Assembly (NCBI RefSeq): GCF_030519375.1
Contig: NZ_JAUMKB010000010.1
Coordinates: 62,001 to 126,000 of the forward strand
Source: Mucilaginibacter tolerans
GTDB lineage: Bacteria > Bacteroidota > Bacteroidia > Sphingobacteriales > Sphingobacteriaceae
Length of the DNA: 64,000 bases
Direction of reading: 5' to 3'
In this document: piece after piece, positions 51,912 through 60,727 of the stretch
Position numbering within the stretch: the stretch's first letter is position 1
Layout: the number at the start of each line of letters is the position of its first letter
Position numbers and translations under genes: made by a program
The notes under the pieces: model-generated
What the model was told of the DNA's origin: nothing
Database searches by the model: none
The model's input: the letters and a program-made list of their open reading frames with translations, nothing else

Positions 51912-52916
51912 TTAAATCGTCATCTTATTGTTTCGGCCGCGCTTTTTTTTTGTGCCGTTATCGTCTGCCTCTTGTTCCTGCGTTTGTTTTTGATCCTTTT
52001 TATGGTCATTCTTAAACTCCGGCTTTTTATAATGTTCCAGTTGCTGCGCTTCGCCCTTCCAGTTCGTTAGGTTGACGCGGTGTTCCGCGGGATTGGCTTC
52101 TAAATACAATTTTACTTCCTTGCCATCTTTCATTGCCGTAACCTGGTGACGGTTACCTTTTTCCAGCGATTTCATCAACTTTTCACGGGCACCTTCCTCA
52201 TCTATGCCGACAATGTCTAATTTATCAATAGTACGTTCAGGTTTGTAGTTCCAGCCTTCGGTAAATGGCCTGAGCTTATAATTGCCGTTTTCAGTTTTGT
52301 TTTCCTTGTCGATGACGATCCAGGCATGATACTTTTCTCCTTCGAGATTCTCTAACTGCTTATGAACCGCCCGCCCTTCCATGAGGTTATAAGCCTCTTT
52401 CGCGGTAATGCCGCTGCCTTTATTGATATAAAATGTTTGCTGCATCTGTTTATCCGGTAACGAGGCATCGTAGCTATTGAAAAAGTACATGTCATTTTGA
52501 TCCCCTGCCTTAAAATGCAAGGTATAATCGACGTATTGCTTGTTGTACTCCTGGCCGGTGGCCAGCGTAAACTCTTTTTTGCCCGACTTAATGTTTTTCT
52601 CGAGGTCTTCATTTAGTTTCTCGCCGAACCCCAGGTTCAGCAATTGCTTTTGCAGGTAACTTAAATTTTCGGTGTTCATCTGATTTTGATTTATGTTTAA
52701 AAAATATGTTTCCATGGTTTGGCGCCTCATCGGCCAGTATAAGGTCAGATCAGGTTTCCCGCGCATCAGTTCGGTTCGCAATATTTTTAGCGTTGAATCG
52801 GTGAAGCCCAGGTCCGCGAGCTGGCTTTTGAGTTCGTAAAAATAAATGGCCGGAGGCCCGTCATAATCGTCTAAATAATCCGTTTCCCGGGGGGCTATAT
52901 TCAGTTCGCCATCCAT
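51912..52916 (-). CDS. DUF3945-like protein of conjugative element, with internal repeat
   Basis: 334 residues, cytoplasmic. Residues about 22-90 and 88-155 are a degenerate tandem repeat: a helix (YELKSQLADLGF versus LQKQLLNLGF), a second helix (ILRTELMRGKPDLTLYW versus LEKNIKSGKKEFTLAT), then a beta pair. A middle block (GSGITAKEAYNLMEGRAVHKQL) resembles the DUF3945 signature found in Bacteroidota mobile elements. The C-terminus is lysine/glutamate-rich and basic. It is the last gene of the minus-strand operon and occupies the place where TraN would be expected; it does not look like TraN. Function unknown. Confidence 0.72.
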   Translation of the reverse strand: MDGELNIAPRETDYLDDYDGPPAIYFYELKSQLADLGFTDSTLKILRTELMRGKPDLTLYWPMRRQTMETYFLNINQNQMNTENLSYLQKQLLNLGFGEKLNEDLEKNIKSGKKEFTLATGQEYNKQYVDYTLHFKAGDQNDMYFFNSYDASLPDKQMQQTFYINKGSGITAKEAYNLMEGRAVHKQLENLEGEKYHAWIVIDKENKTENGNYKLRPFTEGWNYKPERTIDKLDIVGIDEEGAREKLMKSLEKGNRHQVTAMKDGKEVKLYLEANPAEHRVNLTNWKGEAQQLEHYKKPEFKNDHKKDQKQTQEQEADDNGTKKKRGRNNKMTI

Positions 52917-52922
52917 GATCGT

Positions 52923-53948
52923 CTATTGATTGATTTTTAATAACACAGGGTATTCATCACTCAACTTCACTTTGATCTTTCGGACTTTTTTGCTGAACAG
53001 GCCTTTCGCAGCATTAATGCCACCGGCAGCGGCCTGGGCTCCGAGACTTTGATCCATGGTCAGAAATTGCATGCTTTGGATGGCATTGTCGGCCCCGTTG
53101 CCCGCCGCACCACCGAGTTCGGCTTCAGGCGCCGGTATGCCGGGCATGCCGTCCAAACTGAAAACGGTTAAGTTTACAGGGATGATTTGCTTGTCTAGTC
53201 TGATATTTTGAATGGTTAATAGCAGTCTTTGGTTAGTCACCTGGCAAACCCCGAAGATTTCCTGTCCTTTGGATAACAATTGGTGTTGCAGGGTTGCCGT
53301 GTCAGTCAGTTTTAGCTTAACCGCGCCGCCGTCCATTACTTTTTGCTTACCGTCAATTACCGCAGGTATCGCACGGAATGGTTTGGGGGGCTCTGTAGCT
53401 GCTGGCTTTGGTTGGACTGATGCAGGATTTTGGATGGTCTGTATTTTATCCAGCATATTGTTCAATTGCTGCATTTCCGGATCGGGGGCATTATTACCGC
53501 TGTTCATGTTGCGCATCATTTTCTTAAGCTGCTTTACTTGCTGCGGTTCTGGTTCTTCATAACTATCTGACTGTCTGCTTACTGTCTGTGGTTGGTTAAG
53601 CTGTTTGTTTAATCGCGCCAGTTTTGCCTGTATCTTTTGTGCCTGGTCGTCCGTGGTAACTAAAGAATCGGCCTTTTGCGGCGATGTTTTGATCAGGCCC
53701 ATGGATTTTAAAAAGGCCGGGCTTATGCCGTCCTGCGTAGAATCATCGTGTGCCGCCTCGTAAACGGCCATTTTATCGGTCTTATGTTTGTCCTTGAATT
53801 GTGCTTCCGGCAGGTCAGTGTCCAGGCCTTTTCTATTGCTTAAAGGCTTGCTCCCAGCGTTGCCTCCGCCCAATGCCCAAAAGGCCATCGTCAGGAACGG
53901 CAGGATAAGTAGCGGCAATACCAGCAGAAATTTTCGTTGCTTTTCCAT
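52923..53948 (-). CDS. traM: Conjugative transposon protein TraM
   Basis: 341 residues. The N-terminus is a single transmembrane anchor (FLLVLPLLILPFLTMAFWALGG) followed by a long periplasmic linker with glutamine/proline-rich, coiled stretches (KIQAKLARLNKQLNQPQ, PQQVKQLKKMMRNMN). A C-terminal beta domain is conserved (GVCQVTNQRLLLTIQNIRLDKQIIPVNLTVFSLDGMPG, then KKVRKIKVKLSDEYPVLLKIN). It is the CTnDOT counterpart of the VirB10-like core protein that spans the periplasm. It follows the TraL-like gene by one base. Confidence 0.9.
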   Translation of the reverse strand: MEKQRKFLLVLPLLILPFLTMAFWALGGGNAGSKPLSNRKGLDTDLPEAQFKDKHKTDKMAVYEAAHDDSTQDGISPAFLKSMGLIKTSPQKADSLVTTDDQAQKIQAKLARLNKQLNQPQTVSRQSDSYEEPEPQQVKQLKKMMRNMNSGNNAPDPEMQQLNNMLDKIQTIQNPASVQPKPAATEPPKPFRAIPAVIDGKQKVMDGGAVKLKLTDTATLQHQLLSKGQEIFGVCQVTNQRLLLTIQNIRLDKQIIPVNLTVFSLDGMPGIPAPEAELGGAAGNGADNAIQSMQFLTMDQSLGAQAAAGGINAAKGLFSKKVRKIKVKLSDEYPVLLKINQ

Positions 53949-53949
53949 A

Positions 53950-54177
53950 TCAGTGTTTTTTAAGGGTTAATGAATCTTTGAATTGCAGGCCGGAAGGCTG
54001 GCCGATGTGCTGCGGCAGGCCAGTCGTATACACCTTTGTGTCGAAGCGGATATAATGTATACTCAGCCATAGCAGCCCGATGAACAGGAAGCAAAATGCA
54101 AAGTAGTAGTAGACTTGCCTGTCCCAATGGAGGTCGTTATACCAGCAGCTGAACCGGTCGATGATGTTTCGTATCAT
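53950..54177 (-). CDS. TraL-like small membrane protein of transfer operon
   Basis: 75 residues with one transmembrane helix (about 25-45: YYYFAFCFLFIGLLWLSIHYI) and short charged ends. It has little sequence similarity that I can recall, but its place between TraK and TraM, its 4-base ATGA overlap with the TraK stop, and its size fit TraL. I assign it by position only. Confidence 0.6.
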   Translation of the reverse strand: MIRNIIDRFSCWYNDLHWDRQVYYYFAFCFLFIGLLWLSIHYIRFDTKVYTTGLPQHIGQPSGLQFKDSLTLKKH

Positions 54178-54794
54178 GGCTGGTTATTAATGGTTGTGTC
54201 ACGGTTGGCCAAAGTTTCCCAATGCTCAATCAGGAATCCGTGCGGGTTATTATCTGACCTGCTGACATTACGCAGGTAGCCTTGCGTAACCAGCAGTTTA
54301 TTGATCGTAGAACTCGCCCGGATCAGCTTTTCAGTCGCAAAGCATTTGAAAGCATACGGGTAGATGTTCATGTTCAACTGGATACTATCGACCGTTAAGG
54401 TCTGGCTGATGTTTCCCGAAATCAGGTTGTTGTAATAGCTCTTCTCCTTCAGATCATTGTACTGGTTGCGCGCGCTTTCATCTGCGAGGTATAAAGCTTT
54501 GCTGATATTGCCTTCAATGACTTTTTCATCAGGATCGAGCGTAAAGAAGTAATGATGAAACATTTTAATGTGGTCGCGCGCTTCGACGGGAATATTATCC
54601 TTGCGGTCAGCAGCAATAGCTTCCAGCGCTTTGCCGTTGGCTAATACATAGATATGCGCAGATGCATTCTGGTATGCAGAGAATGCAAAATAAATGGCGG
54701 CAACGGAAATAGCCGCGCTGGTTAAAATGACCAGCGCCACAATACGTTTATTCTGCTGGAAAACGGTTTCGATATTTTTAAGGTGCGTGAACAT
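54174..54794 (-). CDS. traK: Conjugative transposon protein TraK
   Basis: 206 residues, VirB8-like. An N-terminal transmembrane helix (RIVALVILTSAAISVAAIYFAF) is followed by a periplasmic domain with ANGKALEAIAADRKDNIPVEARDHIKMFHHYFFTLDP and a C-terminal beta part (LTVDSIQLNMNIYPYAFKC, VTQGYLRNVSRSDNNPHGFLIE). These blocks match TraK of Bacteroidota elements closely. It is three bases after TraJ in the operon. Confidence 0.92.
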   Translation of the reverse strand: MFTHLKNIETVFQQNKRIVALVILTSAAISVAAIYFAFSAYQNASAHIYVLANGKALEAIAADRKDNIPVEARDHIKMFHHYFFTLDPDEKVIEGNISKALYLADESARNQYNDLKEKSYYNNLISGNISQTLTVDSIQLNMNIYPYAFKCFATEKLIRASSTINKLLVTQGYLRNVSRSDNNPHGFLIEHWETLANRDTTINNQP

Positions 54795-54796
54795 GA

Positions 54797-56005
54797 TTAT
54801 TGTTTTTTAGGGTTGCCATTCAGTTTTTCTGCCTGCACGTCATTTGAACCAGCCGAGCGGTCGCCATCGGCAATATGCCCGGGAGTGTTGACTATATTTT
54901 TGGCTCCTTCAGCCATCCGGCCGCCTGCCGCCATTCCGGCCGCATAGGAACTTGACTTGACCGAACTCAGGCTGATGGAGGTCAGGTTGGTGACTTTGTT
55001 TAATAATCCGTTACTGCCACCAGGATTGATGATATAACCTGCAACAGCGGGTACGGTGAAGTAACCGACGATACCGATCAGTAAAAAAATGAGATAGGCG
55101 GTATCGGTGGAACTAAAGAAAGTATCGCCAGCGCTTTGCACTTGCTGGATATCCAGCTTCAGCATATTTTCCTGTACTTTCCCGATGATGCTGCCGAAAA
55201 TATTGGCTACCGGCAGCCATAAAAAAACGTTCAGGTATTTAGCCAGCCAGGTCGTCAGCGTATGCTGAAAGCCGTCAAAGACGGAAAGACCGAATACCAA
55301 GGGGCCAAGGATGGCCAGTACCACAAGATAAAACGTCCGGATCGTATTAATGCACAAAGCCGCAGCTTCGTAGACCACTTGCAGCACCTCACTCATCCAC
55401 TGTTTCACGCTGTTGCGGAATTTGTAACTCGCTTTGTCCATTGCGAATTTCATATCATTGCCGAGGCCGGACAGAACCCCCTCGTTTTCGTGGTATGGGT
55501 CACCTAGATGGGTGTATTTATACCATTTATCGCGGTCACCTTCACCTGTATCGCCTACGTACATTTGCCAGGTATTCGTTTTTTCAATAGCAGCCTCTTT
55601 CTGTGCCAGGAGTTGGGCGATGGCAGCATCTGAATGTTTGACCATGCCGCCGGTAGTGGTCACAACCGGGTTCATGACACCGTTGATCACGGCAATGACT
55701 GTGGGAAATAAAAGAATCGCCATTCCTAACGCGAATGGCCGCATCAGCGGGTAAAAATCAACGGGTTCGGCATTGGCCAGCTGCCGCCAGACGCGGGCGG
55801 CGATGTACCAAAGCGCCCCGAATCCGGCGATGCCACGTGCGACACCGATCAGCTGGCTGCACATCGGCAGCATCTCGGAATACACTTTATCCAACACGCC
55901 TTGCAGCCCCTGAATATCACCCGCCAGCCCGTCAGCCCGGGAAAATAGAGGAATGAAGATCCCCGTCAGCGCCAAGGCGCCACTTAATAGCAGCTTCTTT
56001 TTCAT
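54797..56005 (-). CDS. traJ: Conjugative transposon protein TraJ
   Basis: 402 residues, polytopic inner-membrane protein of the VirB6 type. A signal-like N-terminus is followed by several hydrophobic helices (GVARGIAGFGALWYIAARVW, FALGMAILLFPTVIAVING, AAALCINTIRTFYLVVLAILGPLVFGLSVF, TAYLIFLLIGIVGYFTVPAVAGYII). The DGFQHTLTTWLAKYLNVFLWLPVANIFGSI block is a TraJ hallmark. The gap to the next gene upstream (57 bases) is the largest within this operon. Confidence 0.92.
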   Translation of the reverse strand: MKKKLLLSGALALTGIFIPLFSRADGLAGDIQGLQGVLDKVYSEMLPMCSQLIGVARGIAGFGALWYIAARVWRQLANAEPVDFYPLMRPFALGMAILLFPTVIAVINGVMNPVVTTTGGMVKHSDAAIAQLLAQKEAAIEKTNTWQMYVGDTGEGDRDKWYKYTHLGDPYHENEGVLSGLGNDMKFAMDKASYKFRNSVKQWMSEVLQVVYEAAALCINTIRTFYLVVLAILGPLVFGLSVFDGFQHTLTTWLAKYLNVFLWLPVANIFGSIIGKVQENMLKLDIQQVQSAGDTFFSSTDTAYLIFLLIGIVGYFTVPAVAGYIINPGGSNGLLNKVTNLTSISLSSVKSSSYAAGMAAGGRMAEGAKNIVNTPGHIADGDRSAGSNDVQAEKLNGNPKKQ

Positions 56006-56062
56006 AAAATTGGTTTAGTTTTTTCGCACTATATTGTTTTTTCAACGGTGCTCAAGAGCGTT

Positions 56063-56710
56063 TCACTGAGATATCCCGTAAAGTCGTTTAAGCGTTTTCG
56101 TATCATTCAGATCTTTACTCCGCTGCAGACTCAGCATAACTGCCTGCCGGTTAAAATAGCGCAGGAACTGCAACTGGTCAGAACTGCTGTTATAAATACG
56201 GTCGACGGCCCTTAAGCGGTCATCATCAGACATGCGCAGTTTTCCGGCAGTGGTGGCATTAGCCAGGTCATCCACGTTCGCATTGCTTTGTTTGACCAAC
56301 TGGTTATAAACATTGTCCATATAACTGAGTTCAGCCAGACTGAATGAGCCGCTTTGCCGGAACAAACTGGCATAGCGTTTATATTCACTGATGATGTCAC
56401 TTTGCTGGCTCATGATCTGGCCGACCCTGGGATTATTCAATACCACAGGATTAACCGCCATCAGCCCCGCCAGGTAAACATGGTGCAGATCGAAATTACC
56501 TTTTGATAAATTGGAAATGGTGCCGTAACCCTGCTGGTAGATCAGATAGCCCTTTTTCATGTCCGAAAGAATGGCCTTGAACTGGGTCAGCTTTTCGATG
56601 TTCAGCAATAATTGCTGCAATTCATCGCTTTGGGCATTGGCCCGCATGGCGAAGCATAACATCACCAACAATAGAACTGCCGGACGGCTGATTGTTTTAA
56701 CGACTTGCAT
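56063..56710 (-). CDS. TraI-like transfer operon protein, tandem copy C
   Basis: 215 residues with a signal peptide ending near RANAQ. It shares the layout of the two genes before it: an N-terminal helix pair (LLLNIEKLTQFKAILSDMKKGYLIYQQGYGTISNLSKG), a helical centre, an MSDDDRLRAVDRIY motif and a C-terminal block LQRSKDLNDTKTLKRLYG. Its ATG lies inside the last codons of copy B, overlapping by 14 bases. This is the position of TraI in CTnDOT, although family membership is inferred from layout. Probably periplasmic. Confidence 0.75.
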   Translation of the reverse strand: MQVVKTISRPAVLLLVMLCFAMRANAQSDELQQLLLNIEKLTQFKAILSDMKKGYLIYQQGYGTISNLSKGNFDLHHVYLAGLMAVNPVVLNNPRVGQIMSQQSDIISEYKRYASLFRQSGSFSLAELSYMDNVYNQLVKQSNANVDDLANATTAGKLRMSDDDRLRAVDRIYNSSSDQLQFLRYFNRQAVMLSLQRSKDLNDTKTLKRLYGISQ

Positions 56711-57326
56711 ACAAATGATTTAAAGTGTTGATATCCCGAACCTGTTGTTGTTTATTGCGGACATAGAGTTGCAGCTGGGCCCGGAAACCGGCCGCGAAAC
56801 GGTAATTGTCCTGCATAGCCTGGTGCAACCTTGCGATCTGACGGATACGCTCTTCGTCACTCATTTCGGTTTTTTGATCAGCCAGGACGGTTTGAAGATC
56901 GTTTAACCGGGCATCGCAATCGCTTAGCAAGGCATCACATACCTTACTGACATATAGGGCTTCATTGCCAGTGAGTCCTTTTTGAGTTTTTAGTTTATTA
57001 GTCTGCGTTAAAACATCCTGCTGCCAGCGAAGGATATCATCAACCTGCGGGCCGCTTTTAACCGGGGCGTTTACAGTTTTCCGGTGGGTATAATAACTGC
57101 TGTGCAAACTGTATTCATTCCCGATATAACCGCCGATAGAACCCAGTCCGCTTTTGGCGATGTGATAACCTTTCTGGAGGTAGCCGCCATAAATTTGCAG
57201 GGCGGCGATCTGCTGATAGAGGTACTTCTTTTGCGTACTCTTTTGGTTAAACCATTCTGCAAATGTTTGTGCCCGGACAGTAATGCCGAACAGCAGGAAA
57301 ATACAGGTGAATTTAATGCAGGCCAT
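56697..57326 (-). CDS. TraI-like transfer operon protein, tandem copy B
   Basis: 209 residues with signal peptide (CIKFTCIFLLFGITVRAQ). Parallel to copies A and C in layout: QIAALQIYGGYLQKGYHIAKSGLGSIGG, the MSDEERIRQIARLHQ motif, and VRDINTLNHLYASR at the end, but more divergent at the C-terminus. Copy A ends and copy B starts with a 14-base overlap in which the Tyr codon TAT of A supplies the ATG. Probable periplasmic helical protein of the transfer apparatus. Function not known. Confidence 0.72.
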   Translation of the reverse strand: MACIKFTCIFLLFGITVRAQTFAEWFNQKSTQKKYLYQQIAALQIYGGYLQKGYHIAKSGLGSIGGYIGNEYSLHSSYYTHRKTVNAPVKSGPQVDDILRWQQDVLTQTNKLKTQKGLTGNEALYVSKVCDALLSDCDARLNDLQTVLADQKTEMSDEERIRQIARLHQAMQDNYRFAAGFRAQLQLYVRNKQQQVRDINTLNHLYASR

Positions 57327-57972
57327 AGTAGTTTTTGATGGTTTGTACTTCGTTCAGATCCTTGCTGCGGTGCAGGCTCAGGATCATGTTCTGGTTATTG
57401 TATTGTTTAAGATCAACGTAGTTCTCATCCAGCTGGTCACCGGCCTGATTGATCACTTCCAGTCTTTGCTGGTCGGTCATTTGGGTTTTTCCGGGGTTCA
57501 GCACCAACATGATTTGATCGAGGTTCCTAGAACTGGCATCAAGGATGCCCAGGTAAACGCGCTGCATTTCAGTGATTTCTTCAGGCTTGAAATGTTTGTC
57601 GGACTGGAAAAGCCGCCAGGCCCGCTGATATTCACCAACCATAGCCACCTGTTGTATGGTAAGGGCCTTGACGCGCTGATAATAGGTAATCGTCGATTTG
57701 ACCTGCCACAATTCCTGATAGTATTCTTCATATAGTGACCGCTGCTTTTCAGACCAATTGGAGATTTCATTTAGCCTGAATCTGGATAATTCGTTTTCCA
57801 ATGTTTTCTGTGCGTTTTGCAGCCAGATGGTTTTGTTTTGCATACGCTGCACCTTCAAATCAATAGCTTTGATTACCTTTTTGACGACTGTAGTAATGAT
57901 CTGGTATTGGGCAAAACTTTGAGAACTGAATCCCAGTAACATTGTCAGTGTGATAATTCGGATCTTTTTCAT
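57313..57972 (-). CDS. TraI-like transfer operon protein, tandem copy A
   Basis: 219 residues with signal peptide (IRIITLTMLLGFSSQSFAQ). Helical centre with QNKTIWLQNAQKTLENELSRF, the MTDQQRLEVINQAGDQL motif and the C-terminal LHRSKDLNEVQTIKNYYGLH, clearly related to copies B and C. It begins with a 4-base ATGA overlap with the lipoprotein gene upstream. The copy nearest to the TraG gene is probably the ancestral one (inference). Confidence 0.75.
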   Translation of the reverse strand: MKKIRIITLTMLLGFSSQSFAQYQIITTVVKKVIKAIDLKVQRMQNKTIWLQNAQKTLENELSRFRLNEISNWSEKQRSLYEEYYQELWQVKSTITYYQRVKALTIQQVAMVGEYQRAWRLFQSDKHFKPEEITEMQRVYLGILDASSRNLDQIMLVLNPGKTQMTDQQRLEVINQAGDQLDENYVDLKQYNNQNMILSLHRSKDLNEVQTIKNYYGLH

Positions 57973-58271
57973 GGCAGTGGAGTGTAAATGGTCGGGCCTA
58001 ATTGCACAGTTCTATTCTTAAACTGTAGGACCGGCGCATCCGGGCTGTTCATTGTCCAAATGTGTGTTTCGAAGTTTTTTGGCAATGCTTTGCCATCCCT
58101 GATTATTTGATAGCCAGTTTTTTTTGTAATAACCGTATCCCTAATTATTAATGTATCATCGGCAGTGGAGTATTGGCCAACTTTATGATTTACATAAGTC
58201 CCATCATGATTCGCTTTTTGACAAGCTGCTAGTGACAAAATTGCCACCCCGAGTTTGATTGTTGTTTTCAT
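57969..58271 (-). CDS. Small lipoprotein of transfer operon
   Basis: 100 residues. A signal peptide ends in a lipobox LAAC with the lipidated Cys at residue 17, followed by a short beta-rich domain (DTLIIRDTVITKKTGYQIIRDGKALPKNF) and QLGPTIYTPLP at the end. It overlaps TraG by four bases on one side and TraI-like copy A by four on the other. No family recognised. In analogy with other conjugation systems it might stabilise the pilus or block entry of a second element, but that is inference. Confidence 0.75.
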   Translation of the reverse strand: MKTTIKLGVAILSLAACQKANHDGTYVNHKVGQYSTADDTLIIRDTVITKKTGYQIIRDGKALPKNFETHIWTMNSPDAPVLQFKNRTVQLGPTIYTPLP

Positions 58272-60727
58272 GCGGCGTTATTTTTGGTTTGTTGTTCTTC
58301 CTGTACGATAACCGCGATGGCTTTGCGGATATCACCATATTTCTTTTTGTAGGCTTTCACTTTTGCTTTTTCAGCGGACTCGGTGGTGTATGTCCAGTAT
58401 TCTTCGCGGCTCACTTCGGTACGGTAAACCCTGGATAACTGGCCATTCAGGCTGATAAACACTTCCTTGTATTTATACTGCTCATCGTTGGCCCGGTTCA
58501 TGCTCATGATCAGCGCGGTTTCCTTGTCCGTAATGCCCAGGAGTTGCTGTATTTTTGGAAAGTCGTTCTGGTATTTGCGCTGGTCAAGCAGGATCTTACA
58601 ATCGCTGTTATTGATGATAGCTTGCTTGACCACAGGTGAACTGATGATGTCTTCAATGTCCTGGGTAACGACCAGCGCTTCTCCGAAATATTTTCTGACC
58701 GTCTTGAAAAGGTATTTGATGTACTCCGCCATACCTTCCCGTGCAATGGCTTTCCAGGCTTCTTCGATCAGGATCATTTTACGGGTCTCCTTCGGCAACT
58801 TCCTCATTTTACTCACGAATGTTTCCATGATAATGAGCGTCACCACCGGGAACAGGATCGGATGGTCTTTGATATTGTCCAGCTCAAAAACAATAAAGCG
58901 GCGGTGCAGCAGGTCGAGATTTTCAGTGGCATTGAGCAGGTAATCGTACTCACCGCCTTTATAATAAGGCCGTAAAACAAATAGCAAATTGTCAATATCA
59001 AAGTGCAGGTCTTTGACCTTGCTTTGTTTCATTATTTCGTAGAAATCGCCTTTCAGGAATTCATAGAAAGTATCAAAGCAGGCAAAGCCGTCGAGATGCT
59101 CGTAGTAATGGTATAGGGCGTCTGATATCGCGATATATTCCGAACGCTGCACGCCTTCATCTTCCTTCTTCCAAAGTGCGAGGATCATCGCCTTGATGCT
59201 TTCGCGTTTTTCGGTATCCAGCGTATCTCCTTCACCCACATAAAAGGGATTAAAACTGATCGGCTTGTCTTCAGAATAGGTAAAATAGTAGCCGTCCACA
59301 AATTCGCACAGCCCTTCATAACTATGCCCCACATCAACCAATACGATATGGGAACCCTGTTCATAATAGCTGCGCAACAGGTGGTTAGTAAAAAAAGACT
59401 TGCCGCTGCCCGAGGGGCCTAAAATAAACTTGTTGCGATTGGTGGTAATGCCGCTTTTCATGGGTTCGTCGCTCAGATCGACGTGCAGCGGCTTGCCCGA
59501 TAACCGGTCGCCTAAGCGGATGCCACAGGGCGACAAAGAGGACCGGTAATTGGTTTCCAGATTGAAAAAGCAGGCAGCATGTTCGGCGAACGTATCGAAA
59601 GTATCGTTCATCGGGAAGTTACCGCTGTTGCCGGGCAGGCCGGCCCACCAAATCTGCGGGGCGCCATCCGTTTCCTGTTTGGGTTGCGCGTCTAAAGCGG
59701 CCAGCGCCGAACTGACTTTATTTTTCACATCCTTGAGTTGGGCTTTATCGTCCGTCCAGGCCAGGATATTAAAATGTGCCTTAACCGGAAGCCGCTGCTG
59801 GCTGATCGCTTCGTCAACAAACGCCGCCGTGGCATCACGGCCGATTGCGTTTTCGCGGGAGTAGGCCGACAACGATTGCAGGCGCAGCTTCTTGGCTTCC
59901 AGTTTTTTAAGGGTTTTGGCACTATCTTCAATAAATAAATACTGGTTATAGATATGGTTGCAGTTCAGCAGCGCGCCAACGGGGCTGGCAAAACCAGTAC
60001 TGAATTTCGTTTTCTCCGTGCTGTACTGGTCATAGGTAATGCGCGGTCCGCAAAGTGCGGGTAAGTGTTCGGCATCCGCCAATGTATACAACTGGCAGTG
60101 ATTATCGCCGATCCGTAATTCGTCTTTTAAATGAATGTCTTTCAATGCGGGCGCATCATCTTTACTAATCAGAAAGCAGTATTGTTCCAGGATGCCTGGT
60201 GTGACCAGTGTCCCGGCAATTTCGTTATCCGGTAACCGGCGCATGGCGACCAGGCCACTGTCCTCCATTACCCGTTTGAACTGTCCTGCGTTGTCCAGGA
60301 ACTCCCGGAACAGCTCCCCGTCGGTCGTTTGCGCCGGGACAAGGTGCTTACGCATCAGTCCGCTAACGGCGCTGGTGACCGGCCTGAAGTTTTCCGGCCG
60401 CTTGGTCAGGATGACCAGGCAATGGTGCGCCAGGTAGGGCCGTTCGTTGAAAAAGCGTTCGCTGGCATGGCTCAAAAATGTTTGCTCACCGAATGCTGCC
60501 TGATAGCGTGCTTCTACGAACCAGTCCTGTTTATGAAAGATGCTATTCTTTGGCAGGAGCTTAATGGCTTTTACCCAGGCCTGGTGAAAGGCCATATACT
60601 CGTCATTCGACAACGTGAACAATTCAGGCAGCCGGATCTCATAGGCAACGCTCAACTCTCCCTGTGCCGATAGTAAGGTATTGTGCTCAACCTTATAGAT
60701 CGGGAATACCTGTTCAGCGTTTTTCAT
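58268..60727 (-). CDS. traG: Conjugation system ATPase TraG (VirB4 family)
   Basis: 819 residues; powers assembly of the channel. The N-terminal domain (about 1-400) is typical of TraG-type VirB4 proteins (YEIRLPELFTLSNDEY, SVAYEIRLPELF). Walker A is GPSGSGKSFFTNH (about 435) and Walker B is MILIEEAWKAI (about 649). A C-terminal segment with DCKILLDQRKYQND follows. The gene is preceded by the TraF gene, which overlaps its start by 14 bases, and followed by the lipoprotein gene with a 4-base overlap. This is the best-conserved gene of the element. Confidence 0.95.
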   Translation of the reverse strand: MKNAEQVFPIYKVEHNTLLSAQGELSVAYEIRLPELFTLSNDEYMAFHQAWVKAIKLLPKNSIFHKQDWFVEARYQAAFGEQTFLSHASERFFNERPYLAHHCLVILTKRPENFRPVTSAVSGLMRKHLVPAQTTDGELFREFLDNAGQFKRVMEDSGLVAMRRLPDNEIAGTLVTPGILEQYCFLISKDDAPALKDIHLKDELRIGDNHCQLYTLADAEHLPALCGPRITYDQYSTEKTKFSTGFASPVGALLNCNHIYNQYLFIEDSAKTLKKLEAKKLRLQSLSAYSRENAIGRDATAAFVDEAISQQRLPVKAHFNILAWTDDKAQLKDVKNKVSSALAALDAQPKQETDGAPQIWWAGLPGNSGNFPMNDTFDTFAEHAACFFNLETNYRSSLSPCGIRLGDRLSGKPLHVDLSDEPMKSGITTNRNKFILGPSGSGKSFFTNHLLRSYYEQGSHIVLVDVGHSYEGLCEFVDGYYFTYSEDKPISFNPFYVGEGDTLDTEKRESIKAMILALWKKEDEGVQRSEYIAISDALYHYYEHLDGFACFDTFYEFLKGDFYEIMKQSKVKDLHFDIDNLLFVLRPYYKGGEYDYLLNATENLDLLHRRFIVFELDNIKDHPILFPVVTLIIMETFVSKMRKLPKETRKMILIEEAWKAIAREGMAEYIKYLFKTVRKYFGEALVVTQDIEDIISSPVVKQAIINNSDCKILLDQRKYQNDFPKIQQLLGITDKETALIMSMNRANDEQYKYKEVFISLNGQLSRVYRTEVSREEYWTYTTESAEKAKVKAYKKKYGDIRKAIAVIVQEEQQTKNNAA

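Noticed and set aside
57283..57735. 150-codon frame on the + strand opposite TraI-like copies A and B
   Set aside because: Shadow of two paralogous minus-strand genes whose protein conservation explains the sequence.
58467..58943. 158-codon frame on the + strand opposite TraG
   Set aside because: Low-complexity serine/leucine-rich shadow of a conserved ATPase gene with no start context or homology.
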